From the NCBI GenBank assembly GCA_025677825.1, contig JAIXMO010000051.1, positions 1 through 64,000 of the forward strand: a DNA stretch of 64,000 nt, in the 5' to 3' direction. The translations under genes and the position numbers were made by a program. Position 1 is the first letter of the stretch; each line of letters starts with the position of its first letter. The notes beneath the pieces are model-generated. The model was not told the DNA's origin and made no database searches. It worked only from the letters and a program-made list of their open reading frames with translations. This DNA is from Helicostylum pulchrum. Taxonomy: Eukaryota > Mucoromycota > Mucoromycetes > Mucorales > Mucoraceae. Positions 1-12,414 of the stretch are shown here, in pieces.

Positions 1-14
1 TCGTCTACTGACAT
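1..14 (-). CDS. Possible 5' end of a minus-strand gene leaving the window
   Basis: On the minus strand an ATG at 12-14 opens a short frame (M-S-V-D) that runs off the left edge. The DNA just upstream (15-110) is a purine/pyrimidine-rich stretch like the 5' leaders of other genes here. Four codons cannot identify a product, so this only marks that a gene may begin here. Confidence 0.2.
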
Positions 15-3000
15 TTTCTTGGTTTTTTTTTTCTTCGAAAAGTGTGTGTATGTGAGAGAGAAAGGGAAAGAGCAAGAGAAAAAAAAGAAGTTTAAAAATA
101 AAACCGGAGTCCTAATGCCATCTTTGTAAAATGGAGATTACCCCCCCTTTTATTGTATCGCCACATGTATTTAATATCTGGACCCTTCCTCCCTTTTCAA
201 TTAAGCTTACATATATCGTTTAAATATGACGCGTGTATGTATATATATAAAGTGTATATTAGTTAAATTCAATTGTAATTGGTTATTTAGAAATGCACCC
301 TAAACTAGCTTTATAACGTGACACCACCAGTATAAATGGATTTTGCAATTAAGATGCAGGCGGCTTGACGTACGGATTTTTTATTTTAATAGCAATCCGG
401 AAAATGATAAAAATAACTTTTTTTTAAAAAAAAGCTTATTTTTAGTTTCTTGTTTTTTATATATATAATAGGAGCCAAGAATAACTGTTTAAGCTTTAGA
501 AAAAATCCAATAGCGAACACTTGGAAGTGCTTACTATTTCAATCTGGGGCCCAGGAAACATCTTAATTTTAGAATAACTTGTTTACAACACAAAGAAACA
601 ATTGGATTACACTTGATTTCTCGGAGCGAAAACCATCAGACCAATTTAACAAAAGTTAACAGAGAAATGTGTATCTAATGCTCTAAACAAAGACCATCGA
701 AGGAGATTTGGTTTCATTAAACTGTCTTCCAATTTTCTGCTTAAAAAACTTTCCAACGACATGTAGTGTACTTTAGCTTTACATGTTCCAAGTAAGACAA
801 TCCTCTGCTATTGACTCGGTATAAACATACTTGTTTATTTTTAAACAAAAACTTTGAAACATTTCAGGTACGAGTTTTTTCATGCGGTGAAAAATGAAAC
901 GAAGCCAGTCAGAATATTTTACTTCGGTTAAACATAACCAATATAATCGACCTGTTCTTCAGTTACCAGAAAAACTTCCATAATAAAGCGCATGAGCGAA
1001 ATCGTAGATTTGTACATTGGAAGAATTCTAAAAATAATAAAAAAGTGCTTCATATCTGTTCAAACCAATCACGATATAATAATGTAACACTGAACAGCTT
1101 TTTTTTTTACTTACAAAGATTATGATACTTGTACCACAGATAATAATAAAAAGGGGCGACTTATGTAGATCTAGAAGCTGGTGTTACACCCTTTTTATCA
1201 TTCTGTTTTTTTTTTCGTAAAAGAGCCTTTTTTTGACAAAGGAAATCTAGCCTTATTTGTAAAATACACGCACTTATAAAAACGTTTTACGTCGATCCGA
1301 TCTATTTCAAGGTATTTGCCACTCTCTTTACCATTTTATCTATAAAAGCATCTTTTTTTTTTCTTATAGTGCTTTGCGTTTAAAAATATAAAAATTAATA
1401 TATAATTTTTGGTCTCAGTTAGAGATAGCAGTTTCAATGCTACGATATGTTAAAGATCATAGTAACGTATTTGAAAAATTAACCAAAGTCAAAGGAAATA
1501 CAAAGGGTAAAATGCAAATAACACAACTTTATGTGTTTCATTTTTCCAACAAGCTTTTTATCGCTTTAATACATATGCTGGCATTTATTCCCAAATGTGA
1601 CAAAGTGAATAGTTTTTTTTTTCTGTCAAAATGTCAGAAATAAAAAACCAAATGTTTCTATAATATTTTGTGATACAATAAGTTTTCTTTTTTAGTGTAG
1701 TTTTTTTTTTAAAAAAAAATACATGTATATGAATCGTTCCATATTTCTTCTTTTACCTTTTTAAACTCTTACACATGTAAGCTAAATATAAGACATTACA
1801 TCGAACAGTGGACATAATAATTATACAAGTGACAATATAATATAGTTTTCTGATACATCCAGCGACCTATAAGTAACGTAATTAGAATTATACACATTCA
1901 ACTGCACTCGAAATATAGTATAAATCTTGTATATCCCTTTCACTTGCTGAAAAATAACATGCTATTATTATTTTCAAACAATCAGACATTGAGCCAATGT
2001 TTTCGCCAAGTAATAATACCACCAGTAATATACAAAAGGATTATGATTGTGTTGATAACGAGAGATCCATACAATAGAACAGCGGAAGTGTAGGTAGGTA
2101 CAATGTACGGATCACTCATGCGCGTTATTTTAACAGTAAGATAAAACGCAGCTGCCCATTATAAAGTACAACAACAAAAAGATAATATATTGTCACTTGG
2201 AATCAGCACCAAAAAAAAAGTTGTATTTACAGTATTTTTATATCGCATAAGATAGTATTTTTTTGCATATTTTTCGGCTCTATTTAGTGACAATAGTGGG
2301 ATTTAAGCGGGGAACCGAGAAACACACCCTTAAATCGAGCCGCTACTGTATCTAGGCTCCAAATAGGGAGTGTTCTCAATGGTGCTCAAAGTTTTTAATC
2401 TTTTTATTGCTAAATAAGCCATTTATTTACTAACCCAAACAAACCTATCCTTTAACACGCTATCTTTTAAAGGAAAAAAAAAAAAAAGGCACATAACATC
2501 TAACAGAAGAAATTTTAAATTCGTATCTAATAGTTATTTATTTCTATAAAGTAAAATATACGACGTCTTGACAGGGCAAAAAAAAATAAAAAAAATGCCC
2601 TGTTTATACTGAGTTTGAAGGAAAGTTTGTCACTGTGTTACACTTACCAGTCAAAGGTTCTAATATCACTCTCAAAGACAGTACAATATCTTCCGAGATA
2701 GATTGGGTTTTGCTATCATGGAGAGTACATAAGGCAGTACCGATTGATGTAGCTATAGAGAAATCATTTGTAAGATTAAATCCTTCAAAAGTAGTTTGCC
2801 GGGTTCGCGCTTTATTATTCTGTATATTTGGATATATTTAGGCAAATAGTACTATGACACTAGTCTGTTTTTTTTAAAGAGAAAAAAAAAAGAGAATGTA
2901 TGCAGTAATAGAAGGAGGTAGGAGAGCTTGCTATGATACAGTAAAAAAAACCACAAGCTATTGGTTATCAATGCTTAGCATTACATGTACAATGTATGAC

Positions 3001-3583
3001 CGTGCACCGCAGTTTCTTTTGGTGTAGTTTACCAAAAAATTAAATTAATATATTTCTTTCATTAAACAATACCATTTTTTTAAGCAAGATATTTACACAC
3101 GAAAAAAGTCGTTAAATATACTTCCGCTAAAAAAAAAAAAGGTATACCTTTTCTATTATTAATGAGTTTTTACAGAAATCGAATGAGTAACCACGCGGAC
3201 ATTCTATCTTGTACCATTTGAAAGTGCTTAGCACTCCTCCCCCCCCCCCCCTTTTTTTTTAACTTTTTTTTTTAAAAAATGAATTCTTTTACTTTTACCC
3301 AGTTAAGCATTCAAACCAACACACATATATATACATATATATATATATTCTGCTTTTTAAAAATAAAAAGAAATATAAAAAAAAGTTACCACTACCATAC
3401 AGTAGAAAGAGAAAGTATAATACATCTCAGAGCTTTACTACGTTCCTTGTACCAGACTTAGTGTTCCAATAGTACAAAAGCTTTAGTTACACCATAAAGA
3501 GTATTTTTTTATATGTGCAATATATAAAAAGGCGATTCGTTTTTTTCTTTCTTTTCTCTCTTTTCATCCCTTTTTTTTTAATC
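15..3583. other. AT-rich intergenic region without a supported gene
   Basis: No frame has recognisable protein similarity, and the open frames are short and low complexity. The stretch holds T/A palindromes (419-434, 1701-1719), a transposon-end-like segment at about 2281-2357 and an 8-bp inverted repeat (2571-2578 with 2595-2602). A coding-like frame at about 2612-2841 is described under findings. The last 100 bases before 3584 are T-rich and probably the promoter/leader of the kelch gene. Confidence 0.6.
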
Positions 3584-4663
3584 ATGTTGAAACGTATTAT
3601 TACATTATCATTTTTTGCTTCTCTAGTAGCATGCAAGGCAATACCTGTATCACCGTATCCTGGAAAAATGGAGCGATGGCGTTCGGCTTCTGAAGCAAGT
3701 GTTGTTGATAATACTATTTATGTTTTCGGCGGCGTAGAAGATCCTATTCTCGAGCCCTATATTGTTAACCCAGATGATGATGATGATGATGATGACGACT
3801 ATCAAAGGAGAATATTTGGCCCAATTGATAAAAAAGCAACCGATATAGCTTATGCTTATGATATAGATCGTGATCAATGGAGAGTTGAAACTACGACACC
3901 TTTTCCATGGAAAACTACTAACGCAGTTGCTATCGACCGTGATATCTTTCTCTTTAGTTGCATAGGTAAAGGATACTATGGTAGTCATGAGCTTTGGAAA
4001 TACGATACTGTAAAAAAAAACTGGTCTCAAAAGTCTTCTCTGCCATTTTTATGGAGCGGTTCATTACACAGTTGTTCTATGGATAAAAAAATTTATTTTG
4101 CTGCGGAAGGTGGATATCTGTCTCGTAATATCATCCATGTTTATAATATTGATTCGGATGAATGGGAACAACCTATCTTTATCAATAAAAAATTGTCGAT
4201 AGAGAAAATGTTATGCTTGGATGAATCAATCAAAGTATTTGCGGGCGAGTATAAAGTCAATAAAATATCAGGTGAAACTATTTACGGTTCCCATATGGGT
4301 GCATCATACACTGAAGAAGGCGTGTTTACAATTCATTACAACGGAACCACTTTATTTTCTGATATACCGCAAAAAATGAAACAGGAAAAAACTATTGCTA
4401 GTTTGGATGAATACTTTTACTTTTATGAAACCGAGTCTGAAGTAAATGAAGCAACTATCCAAAGAGTAAATACACGTACTTCTGAGTATGAAGCAGTCGC
4501 ATCCGATTTACCTTACAACTTTTCAAGCATTCTTTTTGTACCGACCGATCCAAACCAGATATTTTTGTTTGGTGGTTTGCCTACGTTTCAAAATTTTCGT
4601 ACGCCTGTATCAAAGGACGCTGTCAGTGTATGGAGCCACAAGGTTGTTCAAGGAGATCAATAA
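3584..4663 (+). CDS. Secreted kelch-like beta-propeller protein
   Basis: Single-exon gene of 359 aa. I chose the ATG at 3584 because it gives a short signal peptide (MLKRIITLSFFASLVACKA) directly followed by the propeller; an upstream in-frame start at 3515 would only add a low-complexity leader. Kelch-type blades are visible: an IYVFGG motif at about residues 48-53, then repeated pairs of hydrophobic strand plus Y-D/W motifs (for example AYDIDRDQW, KYDTVKKNW, VYNIDSDEW) and a final IFLFGG near the C-terminus. A run of nine aspartates sits in a loop at about residues 65-73. Kelch propellers bind proteins or glycans, but the partner cannot be predicted. No transmembrane segment or GPI signal was seen, so it is likely extracellular. 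A galactose-oxidase-like enzyme is less likely at this size. Confidence 0.8.
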   Translation: MLKRIITLSFFASLVACKAIPVSPYPGKMERWRSASEASVVDNTIYVFGGVEDPILEPYIVNPDDDDDDDDDYQRRIFGPIDKKATDIAYAYDIDRDQWRVETTTPFPWKTTNAVAIDRDIFLFSCIGKGYYGSHELWKYDTVKKNWSQKSSLPFLWSGSLHSCSMDKKIYFAAEGGYLSRNIIHVYNIDSDEWEQPIFINKKLSIEKMLCLDESIKVFAGEYKVNKISGETIYGSHMGASYTEEGVFTIHYNGTTLFSDIPQKMKQEKTIASLDEYFYFYETESEVNEATIQRVNTRTSEYEAVASDLPYNFSSILFVPTDPNQIFLFGGLPTFQNFRTPVSKDAVSVWSHKVVQGDQ

Positions 4664-5312
4664 TTATATTTATTTCATTTTATTAAATATCACATATAAA
4701 TCAATAAAAATTCTTTCGTAAATTAAATCGTGAGTGTATCAATATACTTATCTTTAAATCGCGTTTCCTGTTTATCTGCTACGAAAAAAAAAGGTCGCCA
4801 TCCCCAATTACACGGTTTATATTCAATAATGAAAAATAGAATCCCTTGCTGTAAACTTTTGCTCAAAGGTCATCATTTACAAGAACTTTTTTTTTTTTTT
4901 TTTTTTTTTTTTGGTTCGTATTCCAAGAAACAATATAATATACATTCGTATAGGTTTGGATTTCGAGTTAGCACCTTTTTTTCATTATACCACCAAGACT
5001 TATTTTCCAGTTTTATTTAAAGCTTAGCAGTGACGTTTTTCTTCGATTTTATTCTCGAAAAAAAGAAAATATGCAGGCCATTATGCAATATCCAATTATA
5101 TGTTAAAAAACGCCTTTTTTTTTTTAGTATAGGAGGGGCTAATACGTAATTTTTATCTTAGCATATTTGATTTTATTTATTTATTTGTATATTCTTTTTT
5201 AGCATATACTTCTTTTTTTTTTGCATAAACCTGTGCGTAGATAAGATTTTATTATTGGTGGTTTTTTTTTCTGGGAAAATGTTTAAAGAAGGTAGGCATA
5301 GATGATATTTAC
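4664..5312. other. Intergenic region between convergent genes
   Basis: AT-rich 3' flanks of the kelch gene (+) and the PAS/GATA gene (-). It contains AATAAA-like signals near 4700 and a run of T at about 4889-4911. The open frame from 4730 is interrupted by homopolymers and has no recognisable content. Confidence 0.6.
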
Positions 5313-6966
5313 TTATTTTGTAGTTGTATTAGTTGGCGTACGCCATTGTTTTGATCGAAATCTCGAATATCTCAATCCACAAGCATTGCATAAACTACAA
5401 AAAATATTTTAAAATCAATAACATGTATGTTACAATTGAATCTTGATCGAACTTACGTTTTATGTCCATCTGGACCACGTCTCCATTCTGGACTATTATT
5501 CGTACGACATCTCGCGCATGTTTTTACGCTACCGCTGTCTTGTCGCATATTTGTAGTTAAATTGGTCGGATTTAACAATTCATGGCGTCGGTTAAATAAC
5601 ATTCTTCTTTTTTTTTCTATCGATGAAACATCTGATGGTTTTGGTAAGGGTGGTTGATCAAACTCTTGAGGCTGGAATTTATAACTGGGAAACGTATCGC
5701 ATTTAGGTAAAGTCGGCCTATGAGGAGGTACATTTATAATCGGAAGCCGATACTGCTGATTTGAATGACTATGCAAATCTTTTCTTATATATTCTATCGG
5801 TGTACTCGTTCGTGTCTCTACCTCTTTCCTTTTCATAAATATAGGGTTAAATAAAAATAAAATTGAAGGGATTTTTGTTGTTGTTGTTGGAATCTTACCA
5901 AAATTATTATTTGAAATGTATTCACATTTTGTAGGTGATTGTGTGTCAAAGTTCGATATATTTACGTCGTGATTTATATAATAGTGTTGATATAATGGAG
6001 AAGCAGGTTTTAATTTAACACCGGACACGTGAAATGATTCAAATATGATAGTTCCGTAAGGAACCAAAATCCTTTGAAACAAACGAGGTTCATTCAAAAA
6101 ATCAATTGTTTCGCTAGCATAATAATGTCGAGTACATATAATTTCGTCCTGACCACCTTTTTCAAACGATGAATTCTTAAATTTTTTTAAAACCATTTCT
6201 TTTGCAATCGATTGAACTTGATCCATTACATTGTTTCCTTCATTCTTGCATGATGGAGGCCAAATAAATAAAATAGTTCCTTTATGTTGATCTACAATTT
6301 GAAATATGCGCATTGGGAAGGCTATGGCATCCTGACCTGTTCGTTCTAAAGGCCCCTTTTTTAATATCTTTATCAATTGCCTCGCATCCTTATAGTAAAC
6401 AGTTTAGTTATAAATATGTAGGAGAAACTTCTTATCCCTTCACTTACCTCTGGGGTAAAATTATTTCGACCTCGGCAGCAGCCTAATTGGGAAGGCCCAA
6501 TTCGTTCATTATCTCGGTAATAAGGCTCGAAGTCTATAACACGAGTCGTTAAGTTAATGCATGTATAGGTTTAATTTATTTTAGTATACCTGTATTATGG
6601 AAAAAGGCTAAGACGGTATCATCTGTTGCAGTATATATGACTAAATCTATAATCTTCCAAATATCTTTTTTCTGAGTTGTATAACTGGTGGTGTTGTCGG
6701 ATTTAAAATAACTTGATTGCGTATCACTACTACACTAGAGCAAGTAAAGAAAAATGGTTTTTTTTATTTATTATGTTAGTTACTTTTTGTGTTATATCAT
6801 ATTCAGGTATATTTATGCTACTAAAACCGATTATTTATTGTTTACATGTATCGATTTTAATAAATCTCTATCGAGATTATAACTTACTTTCTGTAAGCTT
6901 GATAATGATTCAACTATATAATCAAATGATTGCAATCTGCACCTAGTATATTCATATACAAATGAA

Positions 6967-6997
<31 letters not shown>

Positions 6998-7251
6998 GCA
7001 AAAATAAGTAAATATAAAGTTTACCTCGTAACTGAACCGGCTAAATTTTTTACTTTTAAAAAGCTTGACAGGTCATGTTTTGCTAATTCAATTTCGTTTG
7101 GATGTATAAATTCATATAAAGAATGATCCAACAATATTTCTTTTACAGATGTACCGGATATATTGATATTAGCGACAGGTTCAGGGATGTAAATAAATTT
7201 GAGGTTATCAAGTGATAAAAGTGACCAAAAGCAAGAAGAATTAATCGACAT
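5313..7251 (-). CDS. WC-2-like PAS/GATA zinc-finger transcription factor
   Basis: Six exons (7251-7025, 6942-6888, 6734-6590, 6533-6448, 6388-5457, 5394-5313) give 508 aa. The C-terminus has one GATA finger with the spacing C-x2-C-x18-C-x2-C (CARC, SPEWRRGPDG, LCNACGLR), the type found in fungal White Collar 2 rather than animal GATA factors (x17). The last intron splits the finger between its two cysteine pairs. The N-terminus has a PAS-like segment (IYIPEP, then FIHPNEIELAKHDL) and a second conserved-looking block containing GCCRGRNNFTPED and FPMRIFQIVDQHKG. WC-2 partners WC-1 in blue-light responses. The flavin-binding NCRFLQ motif of WC-1 LOV domains is absent, so this would be a partner subunit. 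Light regulation is inferred from the family. A WC-2 paralogue of unknown role is equally possible. Confidence 0.75.
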
Positions 7252-8646
7252 TGTCGATAAAATACTTTACAAAACTTTTATCGTAAGGCTATATGTAATT
7301 GTTTGGATGTATGGTGTTTAAAGTTTTCTTTCTTAATTGTTCTTTTCGTTTTTTTTTAGATATATAATATCTGAATATAGTAATAAGGAATGAATAAAAG
7401 TTATTAGCTCTATATGCATATATGTTTAGTTCAAACTTACTTGGGTTTTCTTTAATAGTGTTATATTATTCTATTTTTTTTTTCTTAATAACTTTATACA
7501 CTGAAAAAAAAAAAGGATGTGAATACTTACAAAAAAAAATTTTTTTTAGTTTGTATAAATAAAAATAGCATAAATATGTTAAAAATAAAAGAGATTTTCT
7601 AACTTTTTTTTATAGAAAAAAATAAAAGAAAAAGAGAGAAAGAGAGAAAGAGAAAAGGAATGGGGGTTTACAAAGTATTTAATTTTTTTTTTTTTGTATT
7701 TTTAAGAATAAATAAATTCTTTAAATAACATTCAAAGAGAATAAAAAAAGAACAAATAGAGAAACAAAAAATAGATGCAGTTTATGTCAAATTTAATAAC
7801 TTATTAAATCCAGCACAATTTACATTATTTAGATCTTTGACTTTTACTATAAAAAGCAGTAAGTAGTATTTTAACAAGGGGGGTATCATTGCCTCTTTTT
7901 CTTTCAGTAACGTACATTGATTAATCAGATCAACAAACCTTCTTCTTTTTCCATATTATACATTTTGGATCATATTTAACTGCGCGCCGTATAGGTTTTT
8001 TTCTATTGTTTTGACTCAGAAAAAAAAAACCTGCAATTAGGGGAAGAGAAGGAGGTATACCTTTTATCAACATCATAATCTGGGTACAGAGAGAGCTATG
8101 ATAGTCCTATTCATTCTTGTTTGTTAATATAACTGTAATAGTAACATTGAAAACGTGCTATTGCTAGTTTTTTTTTGTTTACTCTTTATGTAACGAGTTT
8201 ATTTGTATTAGTATCACTTCCTACATCGCTTTTAACGAGATACTTTACTTTTTTTTTGTATACATTTTTCTTAGAAACGCGATAAATAAAATTTAATAAA
8301 ATAAAGATGGTAACTACAACTGAAAATTGGAAACAAAACGGAAAGAGTTTTAAAAGGGTTTACGTAATGAATGTATTAACCTAATCGAGAACTTTCTTCT
8401 AAGTTTCTTTTTTTTTTTTTAAAAAAAAATCTGTAATGTGTGTGATGGCGTAATTTTTTCTTCTATTATAACTGATACTATTTCCGTGGTGTAATAATAA
8501 TAAAAAAAACTAGATCATGTCGTGTTACAGTTCATATCAATTGAAACTTATATAAACCACCTAAATATTTATATACTTTTTGATATTTATAGTATATAAA
8601 TGAAACAGGAAGACCGATACAGATCGATGTTCCATTATTTTTTTTC

Positions 8647-8649
<3 letters not shown>

Positions 8650-8696
<47 letters not shown>
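8650..8696. repeat. Poly(A) tract of about 47 bases
   Basis: Uninterrupted A run inside the gene desert. It is the longest homopolymer in the window. It could be the tail relic of a retroposed sequence or simple slippage; no coding remnant was found next to it. Confidence 0.9.
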
Positions 8697-8698
<2 letters not shown>

Positions 8699-11600
8699 TG
8701 TATTTTAGTGATAATTTAACATACGGATTTAACTATTCAATACAAAAAGACCCTTTTAACAGAAAGTTTAGACCATAATAGAGTTTTCTGTCATATATAA
8801 CAATAATATAAACTCTGTTTAGAGTTACTGATTTCTTTACATGAATGCGCCTCCTTTTTAAAATTGAAACAAACTTTATGTCGGCATTTAATAATTTTTC
8901 TTATTGAATCCACGATTTTACTTTGGAAGCATTGAAAATCCTCATCATAAGAAATGTTGGTTTGCTATGTGGCTTGGTACAATCCTATACAAAATATGGG
9001 AAACATCGTAACGCGTGGCAATCAGGTGACGTTCTAAGTCTGATACCATATGTGTTACTGCATTGTTTCATTAAATCGCTTGTTTTATTTTGAAAAAAAA
9101 AAGATATTTTTTTCTTTTTCGTAAAACCGACATTAAAACGTTATTAATTTAAACGGTATCTTGAAATCGTTGACAAGTTTTTTTTTGTATTCTAATCTAC
9201 CTTCTAAATATTTTAACCATTCTCGGTACTACCTTATCGGGTCACCTTTGAGACCGTTTACATTCTTAGTTATTGATATAGACACAAAAAAAAGAAAAAG
9301 TTACACGCAATTCCTTACCAAAAGATGTTTGTTATTGCTGAGTTGATTTACTTTTTCCGTCCTATTGGGTTTGAGCAAAAGGGGGAAAGGATAATACGCT
9401 TTGCAATAAACTATAAATATATATGCTAAGCCCATGATAGACAGTTTGCAGCCTCTAATCTACCCGATTCTTAGAAGTCTTTTACACCTCCCCTCAGTGA
9501 TTCGAATAAAAGTAGCAATCATTATTACCTCCTCTCTCTTTTTTTATATACAATAAGAAAATATGTACTGATAAGAAATCATTAAATAAAAAAAAGCAAC
9601 TTACAGAAACATCGGCTTATCGTAAACATACGCATGTCATGATATGTGAAAAAAATTATGCAACGCTATAAAGTTCGTGATACTTCAGCTCACACGTATA
9701 ATCATGCTTCTTCTATTTCCCTTTTCCGCTGTTATTTAAACTAATACCTTCGTGCTCTTATTTGTCATACCTTTTGAACTATCCCGCGACCAAGAAAAAG
9801 AAAATAAACCCTTATTAGGATATTCAATATCATTTACATGCAAGAAAATTTTATTAGTTGGCTAATAGACTTTCAAAAAAAGGTGTCTTCTTCTTTCTCC
9901 TTACGAGTTGACAGTTGCATTATTCTAACTGCAGGTACCCTTTTTTTTTTAAAAAAAAGGCATAAGAAATATTAGATTATATATAATATCCATAATCCAA
10001 GTAAATCGATTTACTAAATATTGTTATATGTATACGGGGGTGCCGGGGCCAAATGATAAGATAACGTTTTATTGAAATCATCAAATGCTATTCAGTCAAA
10101 AGGGAAAGAAATAAGAGTCTATAAAAAAGCAAATCAGCCTTAAATCAAACAAAGAGAACATTACTGCATTATTTACAGTTATTATGAGAGTAGCTAGACT
10201 ACGATAATTTGTAACGTCTATAATAATTCATGTAAAAATAAAATTTCTTCCAGAGAGTGATCAGGTTATTAAAAAATATGTCAACTAGTAAAATATTAGG
10301 GGAAAGGACTGTGTAAAAATTATAATCGAGACTATTATTTACAATCATTTTGACAACGCCATGTCTTACCCTTTTGATTTGATTTTTTAATTAGTATATA
10401 TTATATAAGCCATTATAAACTACCTTTTTATTATTCTAATTAGGATTTATTTTGATCCCAATTTTCCTCTTTTTCCTACAAAAAAAAAGAAGAAGGAAAC
10501 AAGAAGAATTACATTACACAAAAGATGTTAGAGTACAGATTGTACCGATCAAAACGGATATCCGTTTCTTTCTCTTTACGAAACTGACCTTTCCTATTTT
10601 AAATAACCGATCTCATTTTTTTTTCTGAGGAAAGTTAAAATTCTGTAGGTTATGGGGAAAAAAGGGGAGGGAGAGGAGGTATATAATAGTTCTTTTCCAA
10701 TATATAAGGTTCGAGAAGCTTTATACTCAATACGATTCTAAAGTTTATGTCCACAAGTAGATAAGAACTAAATCGATCGTGGGAGTCATACTTTGTGTGT
10801 ATCATGCCCCGCGTATTAGTTGGAAATTCTAAAAATAATAGAATTTTTGCTGTACCGTTTTAGGCTTTTAAGAATGTTTTGGTTCAGAACCAACCTTATC
10901 CACCGTACAATGCTATCACTTAAAACAATATAGCATGCACTATGAGGTATAGGATCTTAGGGGTAAATATTTTGATATGTGAAACTTGTTTACTTGTCCA
11001 TGTAAGATTGTACATAAATCTAAGACGACTTCTGTATTTAATTTGCGTTTCGTATTATTGGGGTCATGTAAGAAGAACAGAAGAAAAAAGAAAAGCCAAG
11101 ATTTTTATTGAAAAAAAAATGATATTCGATGATGTACACCAAAATAAAATAAAAAAATTGGGAAATTCTTTCGCGCGGTCCAAAATAAACTAAAAAAATA
11201 TGACGCTCTATTTCGTTTACTCATAAAAAGGGATTGCAATAAATGCAGATGTTTTAATACTGTATATTTTATGATAAAATAAACCCTTCTTTTTCATAAT
11301 TTATTTATTCCATCCCTTTTTTAGTAAGCCAACTTTTTCTTTTTCCTTTTAACAACGAATTCATATACAAGCAAGTATATTTTATAGAATATGTGTACAT
11401 ATTTTAAATAAGCTTTTCTATGGTATCATTGTAAACGGATAGTGTGAATAAAAGAGCGTGTATCAAGATTTCCCAAAAACCTTTCATAGGCCTCCCAAGA
11501 TTTCGAGCAAAACTGGCCCTCTCGAATAAAGAATACTGCGATAACAGGAACCGCAGGATCATGGAGTAGTCTGGTTCTTCAATAATACCTTGGTCAACAG

Positions 11601-11814
11601 TAAAAAAAAAAACTGAACAACTTATTAAATAGTACGAAAGTTTTACTTTGCGTCAGGTTCTTTGGCAAGGGGGTTTATGATGTAAAGTCATTAATAGAAA
11701 CTGACAGAACAATGGCAATATATTCTTCAATCTTTTTTGAGGAGTTGTTCATATTGGAAGAAATTTTTTATTGAATAATCTATGCCACCACCCGACTTCT
11801 AAAGTACTTTTTTT

Positions 11815-11880
11815 CAAAACATGTAAACAATGCTGCTCAAAACATGTAAACAATGCTGCTCAAAACATGTAAATAATGCT
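11815..11880. repeat. Short tandem repeat, 23-bp unit
   Basis: The unit CAAAACATGTAAACAATGCT plus GCT is repeated twice exactly and a third time with one change and a truncated end. No gene is nearby. Confidence 0.9.
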
Positions 11881-12266
11881 TAAAACTCCATTGTCATAAA
11901 CACATGCAAAAAATGACCAGCCATTTTTAAAGCGAGCAATGTCTAATAAATAGATAAATATTCCCGACTATAAAATAAAGCAGCATTCAAAAATTGGATT
12001 CTGTACAATCGTACAAAGTAAGAGAGATTAAATCCAAGTACTTTAATACCTACTGTTCTAACGCTCAGTCACGAGACTTGTGCTTTATGTAAAGTTCTAT
12101 GTAGGTTAATTGCAGTTATTTGTACATTAAGAACACACAATAATAAATTAATTCAAACATACTTTTTTTCACCCTTAAAAAAGCTTGACGACGTTGTGTA
12201 TATATTTATGCATTGCTGCGGTATTTCCATGTTCTGGGAAGCGATTTTAACCGCTTAAATCAAGTA

Positions 12267-12414
12267 CAGTGAGGTCTCCTTTTTTTTTTATCTCTAGTGT
12301 CTCTTGCAATATTATGAAGTCTAATAGGATAAATCCGATCGTCTTTTATTTATCTTTTTTACTTGAGAAAATTCTTTATCTCAAAGGAAGCGGTTAAATC
12401 GAGATTTCACTTTG
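12267..12414. mobile_element. Possible miniature inverted-repeat element with TA flanks
   Basis: The left end CAGTGAGGTCTC follows a TA, and the right end GAGATTTCACTTTG precedes a TA. The two ends are imperfect inverted repeats (CAGTGAGGTCTC against CAAAGTGAAATCTC). TA flanks and a CAGTG start fit non-autonomous pogo/Tc1-type elements. The ~150-bp interior is non-coding. The repeats are short and mismatched, so this is tentative. Confidence 0.35.

Noticed and set aside
3139..3152. AGGTATACCTTTT palindromes at 3.1 kb and 8.05 kb as an operator family
   Set aside because: Only two clear copies, both in gene-free AT-rich DNA. Chance is a sufficient explanation.
10942..11193. 83-codon plus-strand frame in the gene desert
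   Set aside because: Its N-terminal half is hydrophobic, then Lys-rich; no known domain, no good splice context, and AT-rich composition as expected by chance.
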